Origin: Beijerinckiaceae bacterium
GTDB lineage: Bacteria; Pseudomonadota; Alphaproteobacteria; Rhizobiales; Beijerinckiaceae
NCBI GenBank assembly: GCA_019745195.1
Contig: JAIETL010000081.1
Coordinates: 1-64,000 of the forward strand
Direction: 5' to 3'
DNA length: 64,000 nucleotides
Shown: positions 8,204 through 17,382 of the stretch, in pieces
Numbering within the stretch: the stretch's first letter is position 1
Layout of the letters: the number at the start of each line of letters is the position of its first letter
Notes under the pieces: model-generated
The model's input: the letters and a program-made list of their open reading frames with translations, nothing else
The model's database searches: none
Told to the model about the DNA's origin: nothing
Position numbers and translations under genes: made by a program

Positions 8204-8947
8204 GTGGAGAACGCGCTTCTCGTCGGCCTGTCGCGCCAGATGGCTCTGGCGCGCGAGCTGGACGTCATCGCCAACAACGTCGCCAATACGGGCACGAACG
8301 GCTTCAAGGCCCGCTCGGCGCGCTTCAACGAATTCATCATGCCGATCGCGAGCGCCGAGGCCTTCCAGACGCGCGACCGTCCGCTGTCCTTCGTCATCGA
8401 CAAGGGCACGCCGATCGACCTGACCCAGGGCGCGGTCGAGCGCACCGGCAATCCGCTCGATGTGGCGCTGCGCGGCGACAACTACCTCGTGGTGCAGACG
8501 CCGGGTGGCGAGCGCTATACCCGCGCCGGCTCGCTTGCCGTCAACGCCCAGGGCCAACTCGTGACGCAGACCGGGCTTCCGGTGCTGGGCGAGGGCGGAC
8601 CGATCCAGTTCGGCCCCGGCGAAACCGATGCGAAGATCGCCGCCGACGGCTCTGTCTCCAGCGACCAGGGCGTGCGCGGCAAGCTGCGGCAGGTCCGGTT
8701 CGACAATCCGCGCTCGCTCGTCAGCGACGGCAACAACCTGTTCTCGTCCACCGCCGCCGCGCAGCCCGCAGGCCCGCAGGCGCGGGTCGAGCCGGGCGCC
8801 ATCGAGAGCTCCAACGTCAAGGCCGTGCTGGAGATGACCCGGCTGATGGAGGTCCAGCGCTCCTATCAGAGCATGACCAGCATGATGGCCAAGGCCGACG
8901 AACTGCGGGCCAAGGCGATCACGCGCCTCGCCGACCAGCAAGCCTGA
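8204..8947 (+). CDS. flgF: Flagellar basal-body rod protein FlgF
   Basis: FlgF is a proximal rod component exported by the flagellar type III system. From GTG 8204 it has 247 residues. GGGAGA at 8191-8196 is a well placed ribosome site, and the start VENALLVGLSRQ matches the family N-terminus, so the longer frame from 8171 is rejected. The N-terminal rod motif LDVIANNVANTGTNGFK and the C-terminal helix containing LMEVQRSYQSM are the two conserved ends that pack in the rod coiled-coil. It is the first gene of flgF-flgG-flgA-flgH. Confidence 0.93.
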   Translation: MENALLVGLSRQMALARELDVIANNVANTGTNGFKARSARFNEFIMPIASAEAFQTRDRPLSFVIDKGTPIDLTQGAVERTGNPLDVALRGDNYLVVQTPGGERYTRAGSLAVNAQGQLVTQTGLPVLGEGGPIQFGPGETDAKIAADGSVSSDQGVRGKLRQVRFDNPRSLVSDGNNLFSSTAAAQPAGPQARVEPGAIESSNVKAVLEMTRLMEVQRSYQSMTSMMAKADELRAKAITRLADQQA

Positions 8948-8967
8948 TCGCGAAAGGGAGCAAGACC

Positions 8968-9759
8968 ATGCGCGCTCTGCAGACAGCCGCCACCGGCATG
9001 ATGGCCCAGGAACTCAACGTCCAGGTCATCTCCAACAACATCGCCAACGTGCGCACCACCGGCTACAAGCGCCAGCGCGTGCATTTCCAGGATCTTCTCT
9101 ACGAGAACTTCCGGCGCGCCGGCTCGGCCACCTCGGACCAGAACACGCAGGTTCCCGCCGGCACCTTCGTCGGCTCCGGCGTCAAGACCGTCTCGACCGG
9201 CCGCGTCATGACCCAAGGCAACCTGACACCCACGGAGAAGCAGTTCGACGTCGCCATTCGCGGCGAGGGACTGTTCCGGATCAACCTGCCCGATGGCCGC
9301 ACCGCCTATTCGCGCGACGGCTCCTTCGATCTCGATTCGCAGGGCCAGCTCGTCACCCGCGACGGCTACCAGGTGCAGCCGGGCATCACGATCCCCAACA
9401 ACGCCTCCAGCGTCTCGATCAACGCGCAGGGCACGGTCGAGGTCACCGTTCCCGGCCAGACCGCGCCGCAGCAGCTCGGCCAGATCCAGCTCGCCCGCTT
9501 CATCAACAAGGTCGGGCTGGAATCGATCGGCGACAACCTCTTCGTCGAGACGGCGGCCTCCGGGCAGGCGATCGACGGGTTCGGCGGCGGCGAAGGCTTC
9601 GGCACGCTGCAGCAGAACTATCTCGAAGAGGGCAACGTTCAGGCGGTGACCGAGCTGTCCTCGCTGATCGCGGCGCAGCGCGCCTATGAGATGAACTCGA
9701 AGGTGATCACCGCCGCCGACCAGATGATGTCGGCGACGACCCAGATGTTCCGCGGCTGA
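8968..9759 (+). CDS. flgG: Flagellar distal rod protein FlgG
   Basis: The 263-residue FlgG has the usual length of the family. The N-terminal rod motif is MRALQTAATGMMAQ followed by VISNNIANVRTTGYK; the C-terminal motif includes EGNVQAVTELSSLIAAQRAYEMNSK. These are diagnostic of FlgG, which builds the distal rod. The ATG at 8968 follows AAGGGAG at a good distance and lies 20 bases after flgF. Confidence 0.96.
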   Translation: MRALQTAATGMMAQELNVQVISNNIANVRTTGYKRQRVHFQDLLYENFRRAGSATSDQNTQVPAGTFVGSGVKTVSTGRVMTQGNLTPTEKQFDVAIRGEGLFRINLPDGRTAYSRDGSFDLDSQGQLVTRDGYQVQPGITIPNNASSVSINAQGTVEVTVPGQTAPQQLGQIQLARFINKVGLESIGDNLFVETAASGQAIDGFGGGEGFGTLQQNYLEEGNVQAVTELSSLIAAQRAYEMNSKVITAADQMMSATTQMFRG

Positions 9760-9777
9760 TCTCAAAGGATGAACCCC

Positions 9778-10833
9778 ATGATCCGCCCCTTGATCGCTTT
9801 CTCCGCCCTGCTCCTGAGCGGGATGGCAGCCGCCCAGACGGCCCGGGTCGAGCGCGTCTCGGTCCCCGTCGCCGCCCTGCAGACGGGGCCGGCCGCTGTC
9901 TCATCCATCGCGCCGCGCCGCCTCCAACTGCGCCCCGAACTGACCCTGACGCGCGATTTCGTCACCTATGGCGACCTGTTTCCCGGCGCGCCGGCCGATC
10001 TCAGCCAGGCGCCCGCGTTCCGCGCTCCGGCGCTGGGCGAGACCGGGACGATCCAGGTCGCCCGCATCGTCGAAGCCGCGCGGGCTGCGGGCCTCGTGCG
10101 CGAGGCGGGCGATCTCGATACTCAAGGCCTGGCCCAGGTCGTCGTCACCCGCGCCGCCCGCCGGCTGATGGCGTCGGACCTCGATGCCGCGATCAAGACC
10201 GGGCTTCAGGAACGCTTCGGCGTCGATGCGCGCGCGCTGGCGCTGTCGGTCGATGGCGGCGCGCCGATCGTCGCGGTGGAGCCGGAACTGACCGGCGACG
10301 CCGTCGTGACGGAGCTCAGCTACGATGCGCGCTCGCGCCGCGTCCAGGCCCGGCTGATGGTGCCCGGCAGCACCGCGATGCGGCTGAAGCCGCTGCGCAT
10401 CTCGGGACAGCTCGTCGATACGGTCGAGGTTGTGGTGCCCAAGCGCGCCATTGCGCGCGGCGAGACGCTCGGCAAGGCGGATGTCACGGTCGAGCGCCGC
10501 CCGCGCGACGCGCAGACCGGCGAATTCGTCGGCGATCTGCGCTCGGCGATCGACAAGGTCGCGCGCCGGGCGCTGTTCGCCGGCATGCCGCTGCGCAGCG
10601 GCGACGTGCAGCGCGAGGAGATCGTCGCCAAGGGCGACCTCGTCACCATCGTCTACGAGGCGCCGGGCCTGATGATCACCATGCGCGGCCGCGCCAGCGA
10701 CGCCGGTGCGATGGGCGACGTCGTCTCGGTCAGCAATCCCCAATCGAAGCGCGTGCTGCAGGGCACGGTCAGCGGACCCGGACGGGTTTCCGTCCAGGCC
10801 TCGTCGGCCGGCCGCGTCGCCAGCGCCAACTAG
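9778..10833 (+). CDS. flgA: Flagellar P-ring assembly chaperone FlgA
   Basis: FlgA is a periplasmic chaperone for P-ring (FlgI) assembly. The start at ATG 9778 is preferred over ATG 9769 because AAAGGA (9764-9769) then has an 8-base spacing. The protein has 351 residues with a Sec signal (RPLIAFSALLLSGMAAAQ). A long N-terminal region precedes the SAF/ChapFlgA domain (about 215-345: VPKRAIARGETLGKADV, GMPLRSGDV, MRGRASDAGAMGDVV). It is longer than enterobacterial FlgA (about 220), as is common in Rhizobiales. flgI is not in this window. Confidence 0.9.
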   Translation: MIRPLIAFSALLLSGMAAAQTARVERVSVPVAALQTGPAAVSSIAPRRLQLRPELTLTRDFVTYGDLFPGAPADLSQAPAFRAPALGETGTIQVARIVEAARAAGLVREAGDLDTQGLAQVVVTRAARRLMASDLDAAIKTGLQERFGVDARALALSVDGGAPIVAVEPELTGDAVVTELSYDARSRRVQARLMVPGSTAMRLKPLRISGQLVDTVEVVVPKRAIARGETLGKADVTVERRPRDAQTGEFVGDLRSAIDKVARRALFAGMPLRSGDVQREEIVAKGDLVTIVYEAPGLMITMRGRASDAGAMGDVVSVSNPQSKRVLQGTVSGPGRVSVQASSAGRVASAN

Positions 10834-10859
10834 CTCCAGTCAGTGCGGAAGCCAGCCCC

Positions 10860-11627
10860 ATGACCACGCATAATCGTTCGAAGCCATCTTGCGTCAAACT
10901 ATCCGGCGTCCTGCTGCTCGGCGTCTCGCTGTCCGCCTGCGGCGCGGCTGATCGTCTCGCCAATGTCGGCCAGGCTCCGGCGCTGTCGGCGATCGAGGAT
11001 CCCACCGCCGCGAAGGGCTACAAGCCCGTCCAGATGCCGATGCCCACGATGGAGCACGCCTCCTTCGCGCCGAATTCGCTGTGGCGCACCGGCTCGCGCG
11101 CCTTCTTCAAGGACCAGCGCGCACGGCTCGTCGGCGATCTCGTCACCGTCAAGGTCAAGGTTACCGACCGCGCCCAGCTCGACAACACCACGAAGCGCAG
11201 CCGCAAGAGCGGCGAGGATGTCGGCGCCGAGAACGTCTTCGGCTTCGAGAACAAGGTCGACAAATTCCTGCCCAACGGGGCCAATCCCGGCTCGCTGCTG
11301 AAGCTCGATTCGGAGGGCTCGCATGAGGGCGCAGGATCGGTGCGCCGGGCCGAGCAGCTCACCACCAGCGTGGCGGCTGTCGTCACGCAGACCCTGCCCA
11401 ACGGCAATCTCGTGATCGAGGGCAAGCAGGAGATCAGGGTGAATTTCGAGGTGCGCGAGCTGATCGTCGCCGGCGTGATCCGCCCCGAGGACATCGAATC
11501 CGACAACACGATCGATTCCGCCAAAATCGCCCAGGCCCGTATCGCCTATGGCGGACGTGGCCAGATCACCGATGTCCAGCAGCCGCGCTATGGCCAGCAG
11601 GTGATGGATATCCTCCTGCCGTTTTAA
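10860..11627 (+). CDS. flgH: Flagellar L-ring lipoprotein FlgH
   Basis: FlgH forms the outer-membrane L-ring of the flagellum. The 255-residue protein has a lipoprotein signal with lipobox LSAC (Cys27). Conserved FlgH features follow: NSLWRTGSRAFFKDQRA, GDLVTVKVKV, a central NTTKRSRKSGED block, LPNGNLVIEGKQEIRVN and a final segment IAYGGRGQITDVQQPRYGQQVMDILLPF-type ending. It lies 26 bases after flgA and ends the operon, followed by a strong terminator. Confidence 0.95.
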   Translation: MTTHNRSKPSCVKLSGVLLLGVSLSACGAADRLANVGQAPALSAIEDPTAAKGYKPVQMPMPTMEHASFAPNSLWRTGSRAFFKDQRARLVGDLVTVKVKVTDRAQLDNTTKRSRKSGEDVGAENVFGFENKVDKFLPNGANPGSLLKLDSEGSHEGAGSVRRAEQLTTSVAAVVTQTLPNGNLVIEGKQEIRVNFEVRELIVAGVIRPEDIESDNTIDSAKIAQARIAYGGRGQITDVQQPRYGQQVMDILLPF

Positions 11628-11785
11628 GGTCCTCTCAGCCGCATCCCTTTCCCGAAAGTCCCGGCCGGCGCGGAACGCTCCCCGCTTTCTCCGCTCCGGT
11701 CGCGCCGGCGGTCTCCTCCCGAGCCGCCATTCCTCCCGGCCGCCCGCCACGCTCCCCAAGCTCGAAGGGCGGCGGCCAAAAAAGA

Positions 11786-11816
11786 GAAGCCCCGCGTTCT
11801 CCCGACGCGGGGCTTC
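11786..11816. terminator. Bidirectional intrinsic terminator between flgH and dksA
   Basis: Perfect 11-bp stem GAAGCCCCGCG / CGCGGGGCTTC with a 9-base loop. It is preceded by an A-run (aaaaaag) and followed by CGTTT, so it can end both flgH (rightward) and dksA (leftward) transcripts. Confidence 0.85.
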
Positions 11817-11859
11817 CGTTTCCTTGGTCCGGTTGCGTTGCCCTTTCAGGCATGGCCGC

Positions 11860-12282
11860 TCAATCGTCGCGAAAGACCTTTTCGTTCCGCTCGTGGCGCT
11901 CCTGCGCCTCAAGCGACAGCGTCGCGATCGGGCGCGCCTCGAGGCGCTTCAAGGAGATCGGCTCGCCGGTGTCGCGGCAATAGCCGTAGGAGCCCTCGTC
12001 GATCCGGGCGATGGCGGATTCGATCTTGGAGATCAGCTTGCGCTGCCGGTCGCGGGCCCGCAGCTCGATCGCGCGGTCGGTCTCGGAGGAGGCGCGGTCG
12101 GCGATATCGGGGTGGTTCTCGCTTTCGCTCTGCAGGGCGACCAGCGTGCCCTTGGCCTCCTTCAGGATCTCGTCCTTCCAGGCCAGCAGCTTGCCGCGGA
12201 AATACTCCCGCTGGCGCTCGTTCATGAACGGCTCGTCGTCGGTCGGTTTGTAGTCCGCCTCGAGTGTGATCTGCTTCGACAT
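11860..12282 (-). CDS. dksA: RNA polymerase-binding regulator DksA
   Basis: DksA binds the RNA polymerase secondary channel and works with ppGpp. From ATG 12282 it has 140 residues; the longer ORF start is rejected because the family begins near MSKQI. A coiled-coil (about 25-100) with the acidic tip region (ERQREYFRGKLLAWKDEILKE and SETDRAIELRARDRQRKL) is followed by the C-terminal DksA/TraR domain (GSYGYCRDTGEPI ... RLEARPIATLS). Only one of the four zinc cysteines remains: CxxT replaces CxxC and LSLEA replaces the second pair. This Cys-poor form is common in alphaproteobacteria. Confidence 0.93.
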   Translation of the reverse strand: MSKQITLEADYKPTDDEPFMNERQREYFRGKLLAWKDEILKEAKGTLVALQSESENHPDIADRASSETDRAIELRARDRQRKLISKIESAIARIDEGSYGYCRDTGEPISLKRLEARPIATLSLEAQERHERNEKVFRDD

Positions 12283-12568
12283 AGGCGCACTCTTTCGGGT
12301 TCGTCGTCTGGCCGCACCCACCGGCATCGCCGCCGAGCCGCCGTCGATTTGGCTGCCTTATAGCGATGGAGTCTGACGGTAACAATCGGCTTGCGCACCG
12401 CAGTGAACCGGCATCGCCAAGCTCAAGCGACCAATGGTGAATTTTCATGACACGTCGGCGTGATGGCGGCCGATCCCACGCTGCGCCACCACCCGTCCCG
12501 GCGGAGCGCAGACGCCGGGATGCTCCTTCGATTCGCGAAGAGGTCAGGCTGGCATGTGCGAGGCGGGC

Positions 12569-13285
12569 TCAGTCGCAGAGCAGGGTTGCCGATTTCGCCA
12601 GCGGCGCGCGATAATCGACGAGATGCACGCCATCGCGTGTGCTACCCGGGCGGGCGATCACCGGGTTCTCGCTGCGGATGTCGGCGAAGGGGTCGAGGAA
12701 GCGGCAGCCGGCCGTGCGGCAGATGCCGTCGAGTTCCTCGGAGTATGCCTTGAGCGCATCGAGATCGTACAGCCGTGCGGCCTCGGCGCCGACCGGGGGT
12801 AGGGCGGTGACCACGAGACGCTGCGTGCGCTGCTGCAGCGCCGCGATCAAATCCGACGCGTTGTCGCGAAAGTCGCTGCGGCTGCGTGGCAGCAACTTCT
12901 TTCTCGCGCTGTTGACGCCGATGGACAGCAGGCCCGCCTTCGCGCGGCGCGGCATGCGCAATTCCACAAGCAGGTTGAGATAGCCGCGCGCGCTGACCCC
13001 GCCGACGCCGGCGTTGATCACGGACCTGCCGCAAAGCGGCGAGGGGTCGCCGATGAATTCGCTGTGGGAATCGCCGAACAGGACGACATCGTCGCCCATC
13101 TCTGCAAAAGCGCGGTTGAGACCGGCGATCCGCTCTGGTGTGGCGAGATGCGCGTAGCGACCGCGATCGACGCCCTCCAACCAGAAAACGAGCCACAGGC
13201 CCGCCGCCGCCAGCACCGCCAGCGCCACGGCGATGGCGGCCCAGCGCCTTCGCATGGGGTGTCGCTGGAACTGCGCTGTTCTCAC
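12569..13285 (-). CDS. Membrane-anchored SGNH/GDSL hydrolase-like protein
   Basis: The 238-residue protein has one N-terminal membrane helix (about 15-36) and a periplasmic SGNH fold. GDSH (71-74, nucleophile Ser73), the Gly block ([10 protein letters not shown]), GVNSARKK (block III Asn) and the terminal DGVH (Asp218, His221) give a complete catalytic set. Members act as esterases, lipases or polysaccharide O-acetyl(ester)-hydrolases; the substrate is unknown. GTG 13285 overlaps the TGA of pccB (GTGA), which implies translational coupling, unusual for two proteins of unrelated pathways. An internal ATG at 13255 is an alternative start. Confidence 0.72.
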   Translation of the reverse strand: MRTAQFQRHPMRRRWAAIAVALAVLAAAGLWLVFWLEGVDRGRYAHLATPERIAGLNRAFAEMGDDVVLFGDSHSEFIGDPSPLCGRSVINAGVGGVSARGYLNLLVELRMPRRAKAGLLSIGVNSARKKLLPRSRSDFRDNASDLIAALQQRTQRLVVTALPPVGAEAARLYDLDALKAYSEELDGICRTAGCRFLDPFADIRSENPVIARPGSTRDGVHLVDYRAPLAKSATLLCD

Positions 13286-14811
13286 AGCGGGATGTTGTCG
13301 TGCTTTCGCCAGGGCCGCTCGACGCTCTTGGTCCGCAGCATGGCGAGCGCGCGGGCGATCCGGCGGCGCGTGCCATGCGGCATGATGACCTCGTCGATAT
13401 AGCCGCGCTCGGCCGCCACGAAGGGCGACATGAAGCGGTCCTCGTACTCCTTGGTCTGGCGCGCGATCGTCTCGGCGTCGCCGCCGCGGAAGATGATCTC
13501 GACCGCGCCCTTGGCGCCCATCACCGCGATCTGCGCCGTCGGCCAGGCGTAGTTCACATCCGCGCCGATATGCTTGGACGCCATCACGTCATAGGCGCCG
13601 CCGAAGGCCTTGCGCGTGATCACGGTGACCAGCGGCACGGTGCATTCGCTGTAGGCGTAGAGCAGCTTCGCGCCGTGCTTGATCAGGCCGCCATATTCCT
13701 GCGCCGTGCCCGGCAGGAAGCCCGGCACGTCGACAAGCGTGACGATCGGGATCTCGAAGGCGTCGCAATAGCGCACGAAGCGGGCGGCCTTGCGGCTGGC
13801 GTCGGAATCGAGCACGCCGGCCAGCACCATCGGCTGGTTGGCGACGACGCCGACGGTGCGGCCCTCGATGCGGCCGAAGCCGGTGACGATATTGCCTGCG
13901 AAGGCGGCCTGAATCTCGAAGAAATCGCCCTCGTCCAGCGTTTTCCGGATCAGTTCCTTGATGTCGTAGGGCTTGTTGGGATTGTCCGGGACCAGCGTGT
14001 CGAGGCTCATGTCGACGCGGTCGGGCACGTCGAAGCTCGGCCATTCGGGAACGCCGGCCGTGTTGTTGGCCGGCAGGAAGTCGATCAGCCGGCGCACCTG
14101 CAGCAGCGCCTCGACATCGTTCTCGAAGGAGCCGTCCGCTACCGAGGACTTCGAGGTGTGGACCTTGGCCCCGCCCAGTTCCTCCGAGGTCACGGTCTCG
14201 TTGGTGACGGTCTTCACCACGTCGGGGCCGGTGACGAACATGTAGCTCGTGTCGCGGACCATGAAGATGAAGTCGGTCATCGCCGGCGAATAGACGTCGC
14301 CGCCGGCGCAGGGGCCCATGATGACGGAAATCTGCGGGATCACGCCCGAGGCCGCGACATTGCGCTTGAAGACCTCGCCATAGCCGCCGAGCGCCGCCAC
14401 GCCCTCCTGGATACGCGCGCCGCCGGCATCGAACAGGCCGACGATGGGCGCGCGCATCTTCAGCGCCATGTCCTGGATCTTGGTGATCTTCTGGGCGTGC
14501 GTCTCCGACAGCGACCCGCCGAACACCGTGAAATCCTTGGAGAAGACGAAGACGGTGCGGCCATTGACCGTGCCCCAGCCGGTGACGACGCCGTCGCCGG
14601 GGATTTTTTCGGCCTTGTCCATGCCGAAGTCGACGCAGCGATGCTGAACGAACATGTCGAACTCTTCAAACGAGTCGCGATCGAGCAAAAGTTCGATGCG
14701 CTCGCGGGCCGAGAGCTTGCCCTTGCCGTGCTGCGCCGCGACGCGCTTGTCGCCGCCGCCCTTGCGCGCGCCCTCGCGCCGGTCCTCGAGCTCGACGAGA
14801 ATGTCCTTCAT
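13282..14811 (-). CDS. pccB: Acyl-CoA (propionyl-CoA) carboxylase beta subunit
   Basis: This is the biotin-dependent carboxyltransferase subunit that carboxylates propionyl-CoA to methylmalonyl-CoA. The 509 residues match PccB length. Seen motifs: [16 protein letters not shown] (about 33-48), the acyl-CoA-binding [37 protein letters not shown] (biotin side), [11 protein letters not shown] and a C-terminal RRRIARAL. Start ATG 14811 is preferred to the TTG at 14820. The alpha (biotin carboxylase) subunit and methylmalonyl-CoA genes are not in the window. Exact acyl-CoA preference is by family similarity. Confidence 0.93.
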   Translation of the reverse strand: MKDILVELEDRREGARKGGGDKRVAAQHGKGKLSARERIELLLDRDSFEEFDMFVQHRCVDFGMDKAEKIPGDGVVTGWGTVNGRTVFVFSKDFTVFGGSLSETHAQKITKIQDMALKMRAPIVGLFDAGGARIQEGVAALGGYGEVFKRNVAASGVIPQISVIMGPCAGGDVYSPAMTDFIFMVRDTSYMFVTGPDVVKTVTNETVTSEELGGAKVHTSKSSVADGSFENDVEALLQVRRLIDFLPANNTAGVPEWPSFDVPDRVDMSLDTLVPDNPNKPYDIKELIRKTLDEGDFFEIQAAFAGNIVTGFGRIEGRTVGVVANQPMVLAGVLDSDASRKAARFVRYCDAFEIPIVTLVDVPGFLPGTAQEYGGLIKHGAKLLYAYSECTVPLVTVITRKAFGGAYDVMASKHIGADVNYAWPTAQIAVMGAKGAVEIIFRGGDAETIARQTKEYEDRFMSPFVAAERGYIDEVIMPHGTRRRIARALAMLRTKSVERPWRKHDNIPL

Positions 14812-14943
14812 GGCGATCAAAGCCCCGCAGCCGACGAAAGGTTGTGCTTTCCGGATTAAGGGGCGAGAGGCTGCCTGTCCATCGCGAGGCGGCCAAACCT
14901 TTGGCTCAGGCGGAGGATGCCGCTGCCAGCGCGGTGCGACAGG

Positions 14944-15357
14944 CTACGCCATGGGAAGCGCGTCATCGTCCTCGCTGCGATCGCTGCCCTCCCGATCGCG
15001 CTCATATCGCCGCTTCAGCGGAAATGGCGGCAGCCAGGCTTCGCGTCGGATGGTCCAGCTCTCATAGGTCGGCATCAACTGGTCGGGCGCGTCGAGCGAT
15101 CCGAGATTGACCTCGATCTCGTCGCCGGTGCGGGCGAAGACCGGCGAGCCGCAGCGCGGGCAGAAGAACCGGCCGGCATAGCCGCGCGGCTCGCCTTCGA
15201 TCGTCACCGCATCCTGCGGAAAGATCGCCGACGCATGGAAGAGCGCGCCATGGTGCTTTCGGCAGTCCAGGCAGTGGCACAATCCGACCCGGTAAGGCCG
15301 CTCCGAGGCCACGATTCGGATATCGCCGCAGGAGCATCCGCCGGTGAAACGCTCCAT
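14944..15357 (-). CDS. GFA-family (CENP-V/GFA) zinc protein
   Basis: This 137-residue protein starts at ATG 15357 (MERFTGGCSCG). It carries the Cys pattern of the GFA fold: CxC (8, 10), CHCxxC (27, 29, 32) and CPRC (about 66-69). Such proteins bind two zinc ions. Glutathione-dependent formaldehyde activation is the founding activity but most homologues have unknown roles, so only the fold is claimed. It lies 17 bases after the ATP12 gene and is probably in the same transcript. Confidence 0.87.
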   Translation of the reverse strand: MERFTGGCSCGDIRIVASERPYRVGLCHCLDCRKHHGALFHASAIFPQDAVTIEGEPRGYAGRFFCPRCGSPVFARTGDEIEVNLGSLDAPDQLMPTYESWTIRREAWLPPFPLKRRYERDREGSDRSEDDDALPMA

Positions 15358-15374
15358 TGCCGGGCCTCCCCCCG

Positions 15375-16163
15375 CTAGCCGTGCAGCAGCAGCAGGGCCG
15401 CCGCGTCGAACTCTGCGCGCCGGATGCTGCGACGCTCGGCGGCCTCCTCGTCCTGGCCCCAGATCGCGATCTGGTAGTCCTCGTCGCAATGGGCGGCGGC
15501 CCAGATCGTGTCGCGGTCGCGGCGACCATCCGCCAGCGCCAGCATCAGGATGGTCGAACCGGTCAGCGTCATCACATTGTGCGCGCCGGCGAGCGCGACC
15601 GGCGCCGGAATCGCCGCGACACGGGCTGCAACCGCATCCAGCGTCGTCTGGGGCTGCTGCGCGTACATCACGCCCTGCGCCAGCATGAAGCGCGCGCCGA
15701 GCGCGCCTTCCATCTCGCGCAGGATCGGGTTCCAGAGCTCGTTCTGACGCTCCACCAGCGCCTCGGGTTCACCGGCGCGGTAGCAGAGCGCGTCGCTGCC
15801 GGCATAGCGCACGATCTCGACACGCACCGCCTCATGCTGGTCGGCGACGCCGTCCAGCGCCGAGTTGACCAGCCGGGTCAGCGGCATCCTGGCAGGGTCG
15901 ATGCGTTCCTCCTGCGCCTGCCACTCGGCGGCGAGCGCATCGGCGACTGCGCGCGAGCCCACAGCCAGCGGGTTGCGCGCAGGCGTTCGGGCGGTGCGGC
16001 CGTCCAGCGCGACATGGAACAGTCCGTCGCGCTCCAGCACGGCGGCGGCCGCGTAGAAGCGGCTCGGCAGGACGTTGCGCATCGCCTTCTGCGCCGCTGC
16101 GACGGGGTCGGGCTGGCGTTGGCCCGCGGCCCCGAAGCGGGCGAGGAATTCATCGGTCGACAT
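15375..16163 (-). CDS. ATP12-family F1-ATPase assembly chaperone
   Basis: ATP12 binds the F1 alpha subunit before assembly of the ATP synthase hexamer. The 262-residue protein has the N-terminal beta domain (RFYAAAAVLERDGLFHVALDGR, about 35-60) and the C-terminal helical domain (LALADGRRDRDTIWAAAHCDEDYQIAIWG, about 208-236). The conserved DEDYQ and WG are visible. ATP12 is restricted to alphaproteobacteria and mitochondria, which supports the taxonomic reading. It sits in a run P1 peptidase-ATP12-GFA on the minus strand. Confidence 0.92.
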   Translation of the reverse strand: MSTDEFLARFGAAGQRQPDPVAAAQKAMRNVLPSRFYAAAAVLERDGLFHVALDGRTARTPARNPLAVGSRAVADALAAEWQAQEERIDPARMPLTRLVNSALDGVADQHEAVRVEIVRYAGSDALCYRAGEPEALVERQNELWNPILREMEGALGARFMLAQGVMYAQQPQTTLDAVAARVAAIPAPVALAGAHNVMTLTGSTILMLALADGRRDRDTIWAAAHCDEDYQIAIWGQDEEAAERRSIRRAEFDAAALLLLHG

Positions 16164-16195
16164 GGGCCGGCCTCTAGCACGATGGCGCGCGCCGG

Positions 16196-17194
16196 TCAGC
16201 CGCCATGAACATCGCGCCAGGCCGGTCTGGCATTCGCGAAGGGCAGAGCGGTCGCGGCATGGACGCCGCGCGCTATGGCCCGCGCCAGCACATCGGCCGC
16301 CGTGGCGCAGATGTCGGTCAGGGCGAAGGCGTCGGATGGCGCGCCCGCGCGTCCCGTGGCGGCGGAGAAGACGACATCGCCGTCGAGCGGGGCGTGGACG
16401 GGCCGGAGCGCCCGCGCCAGCCCGTCATGGGCCGCGAGCGCCAGCCGCTTGCACTGCGCGTTGGTCAGGGCGGCGTCGGTCGTGACCAGCGCGATCGTGG
16501 TGTTGCGGCCGGGTCCTCCCTTGTAGCGCAGCGCCAGGTCGTCAGACGTCAGCGCGGCCGGCCAGCCGAGCCCGCCGAACTCGGCGTCGCGCTCGTAGGC
16601 GCCGGCCCAGAAATACGGGCTATCGCCGATCGTGGCCGATCCGACCGCGTTGACCGCGACCAGCGCGCCGACGACATGGCCGGTCGCCGCCCGCGCGCTG
16701 GCCGAGCCGAGCCCGCCCTTGAGGTTTTGCGTGGTCGCACCAAAGCCTGCGCCTTCCGTGCCCAGCGCAAAGTCCTGCGACGAAGCTGCGACCGCCTGCA
16801 GGCCAAGCGTCCGGTATGGCGATTCGCCGCCGCCCGCCGCCCAGGGCTTGTCGCCGCCATTGGCCAGGTCGAACAGGATCGCCTGCGGGACGATCGGCAC
16901 GCGATAAGCCCCGACCGGGAAACCGCGCTGCTGCGCCGCGAGCCAGGCCATGACGCCGTCGGCCGCGCTCAACCCCCAGGCCGAGCCGCCCGACAGCACG
17001 ATGGCGTCGATATGCTCGACCGTCATCTCCGGTTCGAGCAGCGCGGTGTCGCGGGTGCCGGGCGCGCCGCCGAGGATCGCGACCGAGGCGATGGTCGGCC
17101 GGTCGAACAGCGCGACGCTGACGCCGGTCGCGGCGCTCGCATCCTGCGCATTGCCGACGAGGACGCCGCGGACATCGGTGATCAGATTGCGCAT
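16196..17194 (-). CDS. P1 (DmpA/S58) family peptidase
   Basis: The 332-residue protein starts at ATG 17194 (MRNLITDVRGVLVG). Family motifs include the N-terminal substrate loop, IVLSGGSAWGLSAADGVM (about 75-92), a central NLKGGLGSAS and the nucleophile region GRNTTIALVTTDA. P1 peptidases autocleave ahead of a Ser/Thr nucleophile and trim N-terminal residues (L-aminopeptidase/D-esterase type), giving alpha and beta chains; cleavage at the GRNTT region is expected from family knowledge. An upstream in-frame ATG at 17224 is possible. It is separated by 32 bases from ATP12. Confidence 0.85.
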   Translation of the reverse strand: MRNLITDVRGVLVGNAQDASAATGVSVALFDRPTIASVAILGGAPGTRDTALLEPEMTVEHIDAIVLSGGSAWGLSAADGVMAWLAAQQRGFPVGAYRVPIVPQAILFDLANGGDKPWAAGGGESPYRTLGLQAVAASSQDFALGTEGAGFGATTQNLKGGLGSASARAATGHVVGALVAVNAVGSATIGDSPYFWAGAYERDAEFGGLGWPAALTSDDLALRYKGGPGRNTTIALVTTDAALTNAQCKRLALAAHDGLARALRPVHAPLDGDVVFSAATGRAGAPSDAFALTDICATAADVLARAIARGVHAATALPFANARPAWRDVHGG

Positions 17195-17382
17195 CGTCTC
17201 GTATCGGCCGAAGGATGGGAACATCGCGGCAGCCCGCGCGTCCTGTCCACATTACGATCTTTTCATGCTTGCGCCATCGCCGGGTCAGGGCTTGCCCGGC
17301 ATGGTGGCGACATCGCGAACCGGCGTTTCGAGACCCGCCCAGCGACCGACCCTTTGCCCGACACTCCTTTGGAGATTGCCCC

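Noticed and set aside
8104-9759. 551-residue frame containing flgG with a long N-terminal extension
   Set aside because: The extension is the out-of-frame flgF sequence. FlgG starts at 8968 with a ribosome site and the normal N-terminus.
13138-14859. 573-residue open frame on the plus strand over pccB
   Set aside because: Antisense to a highly conserved carboxylase gene. No recognisable motif and no ribosome site.
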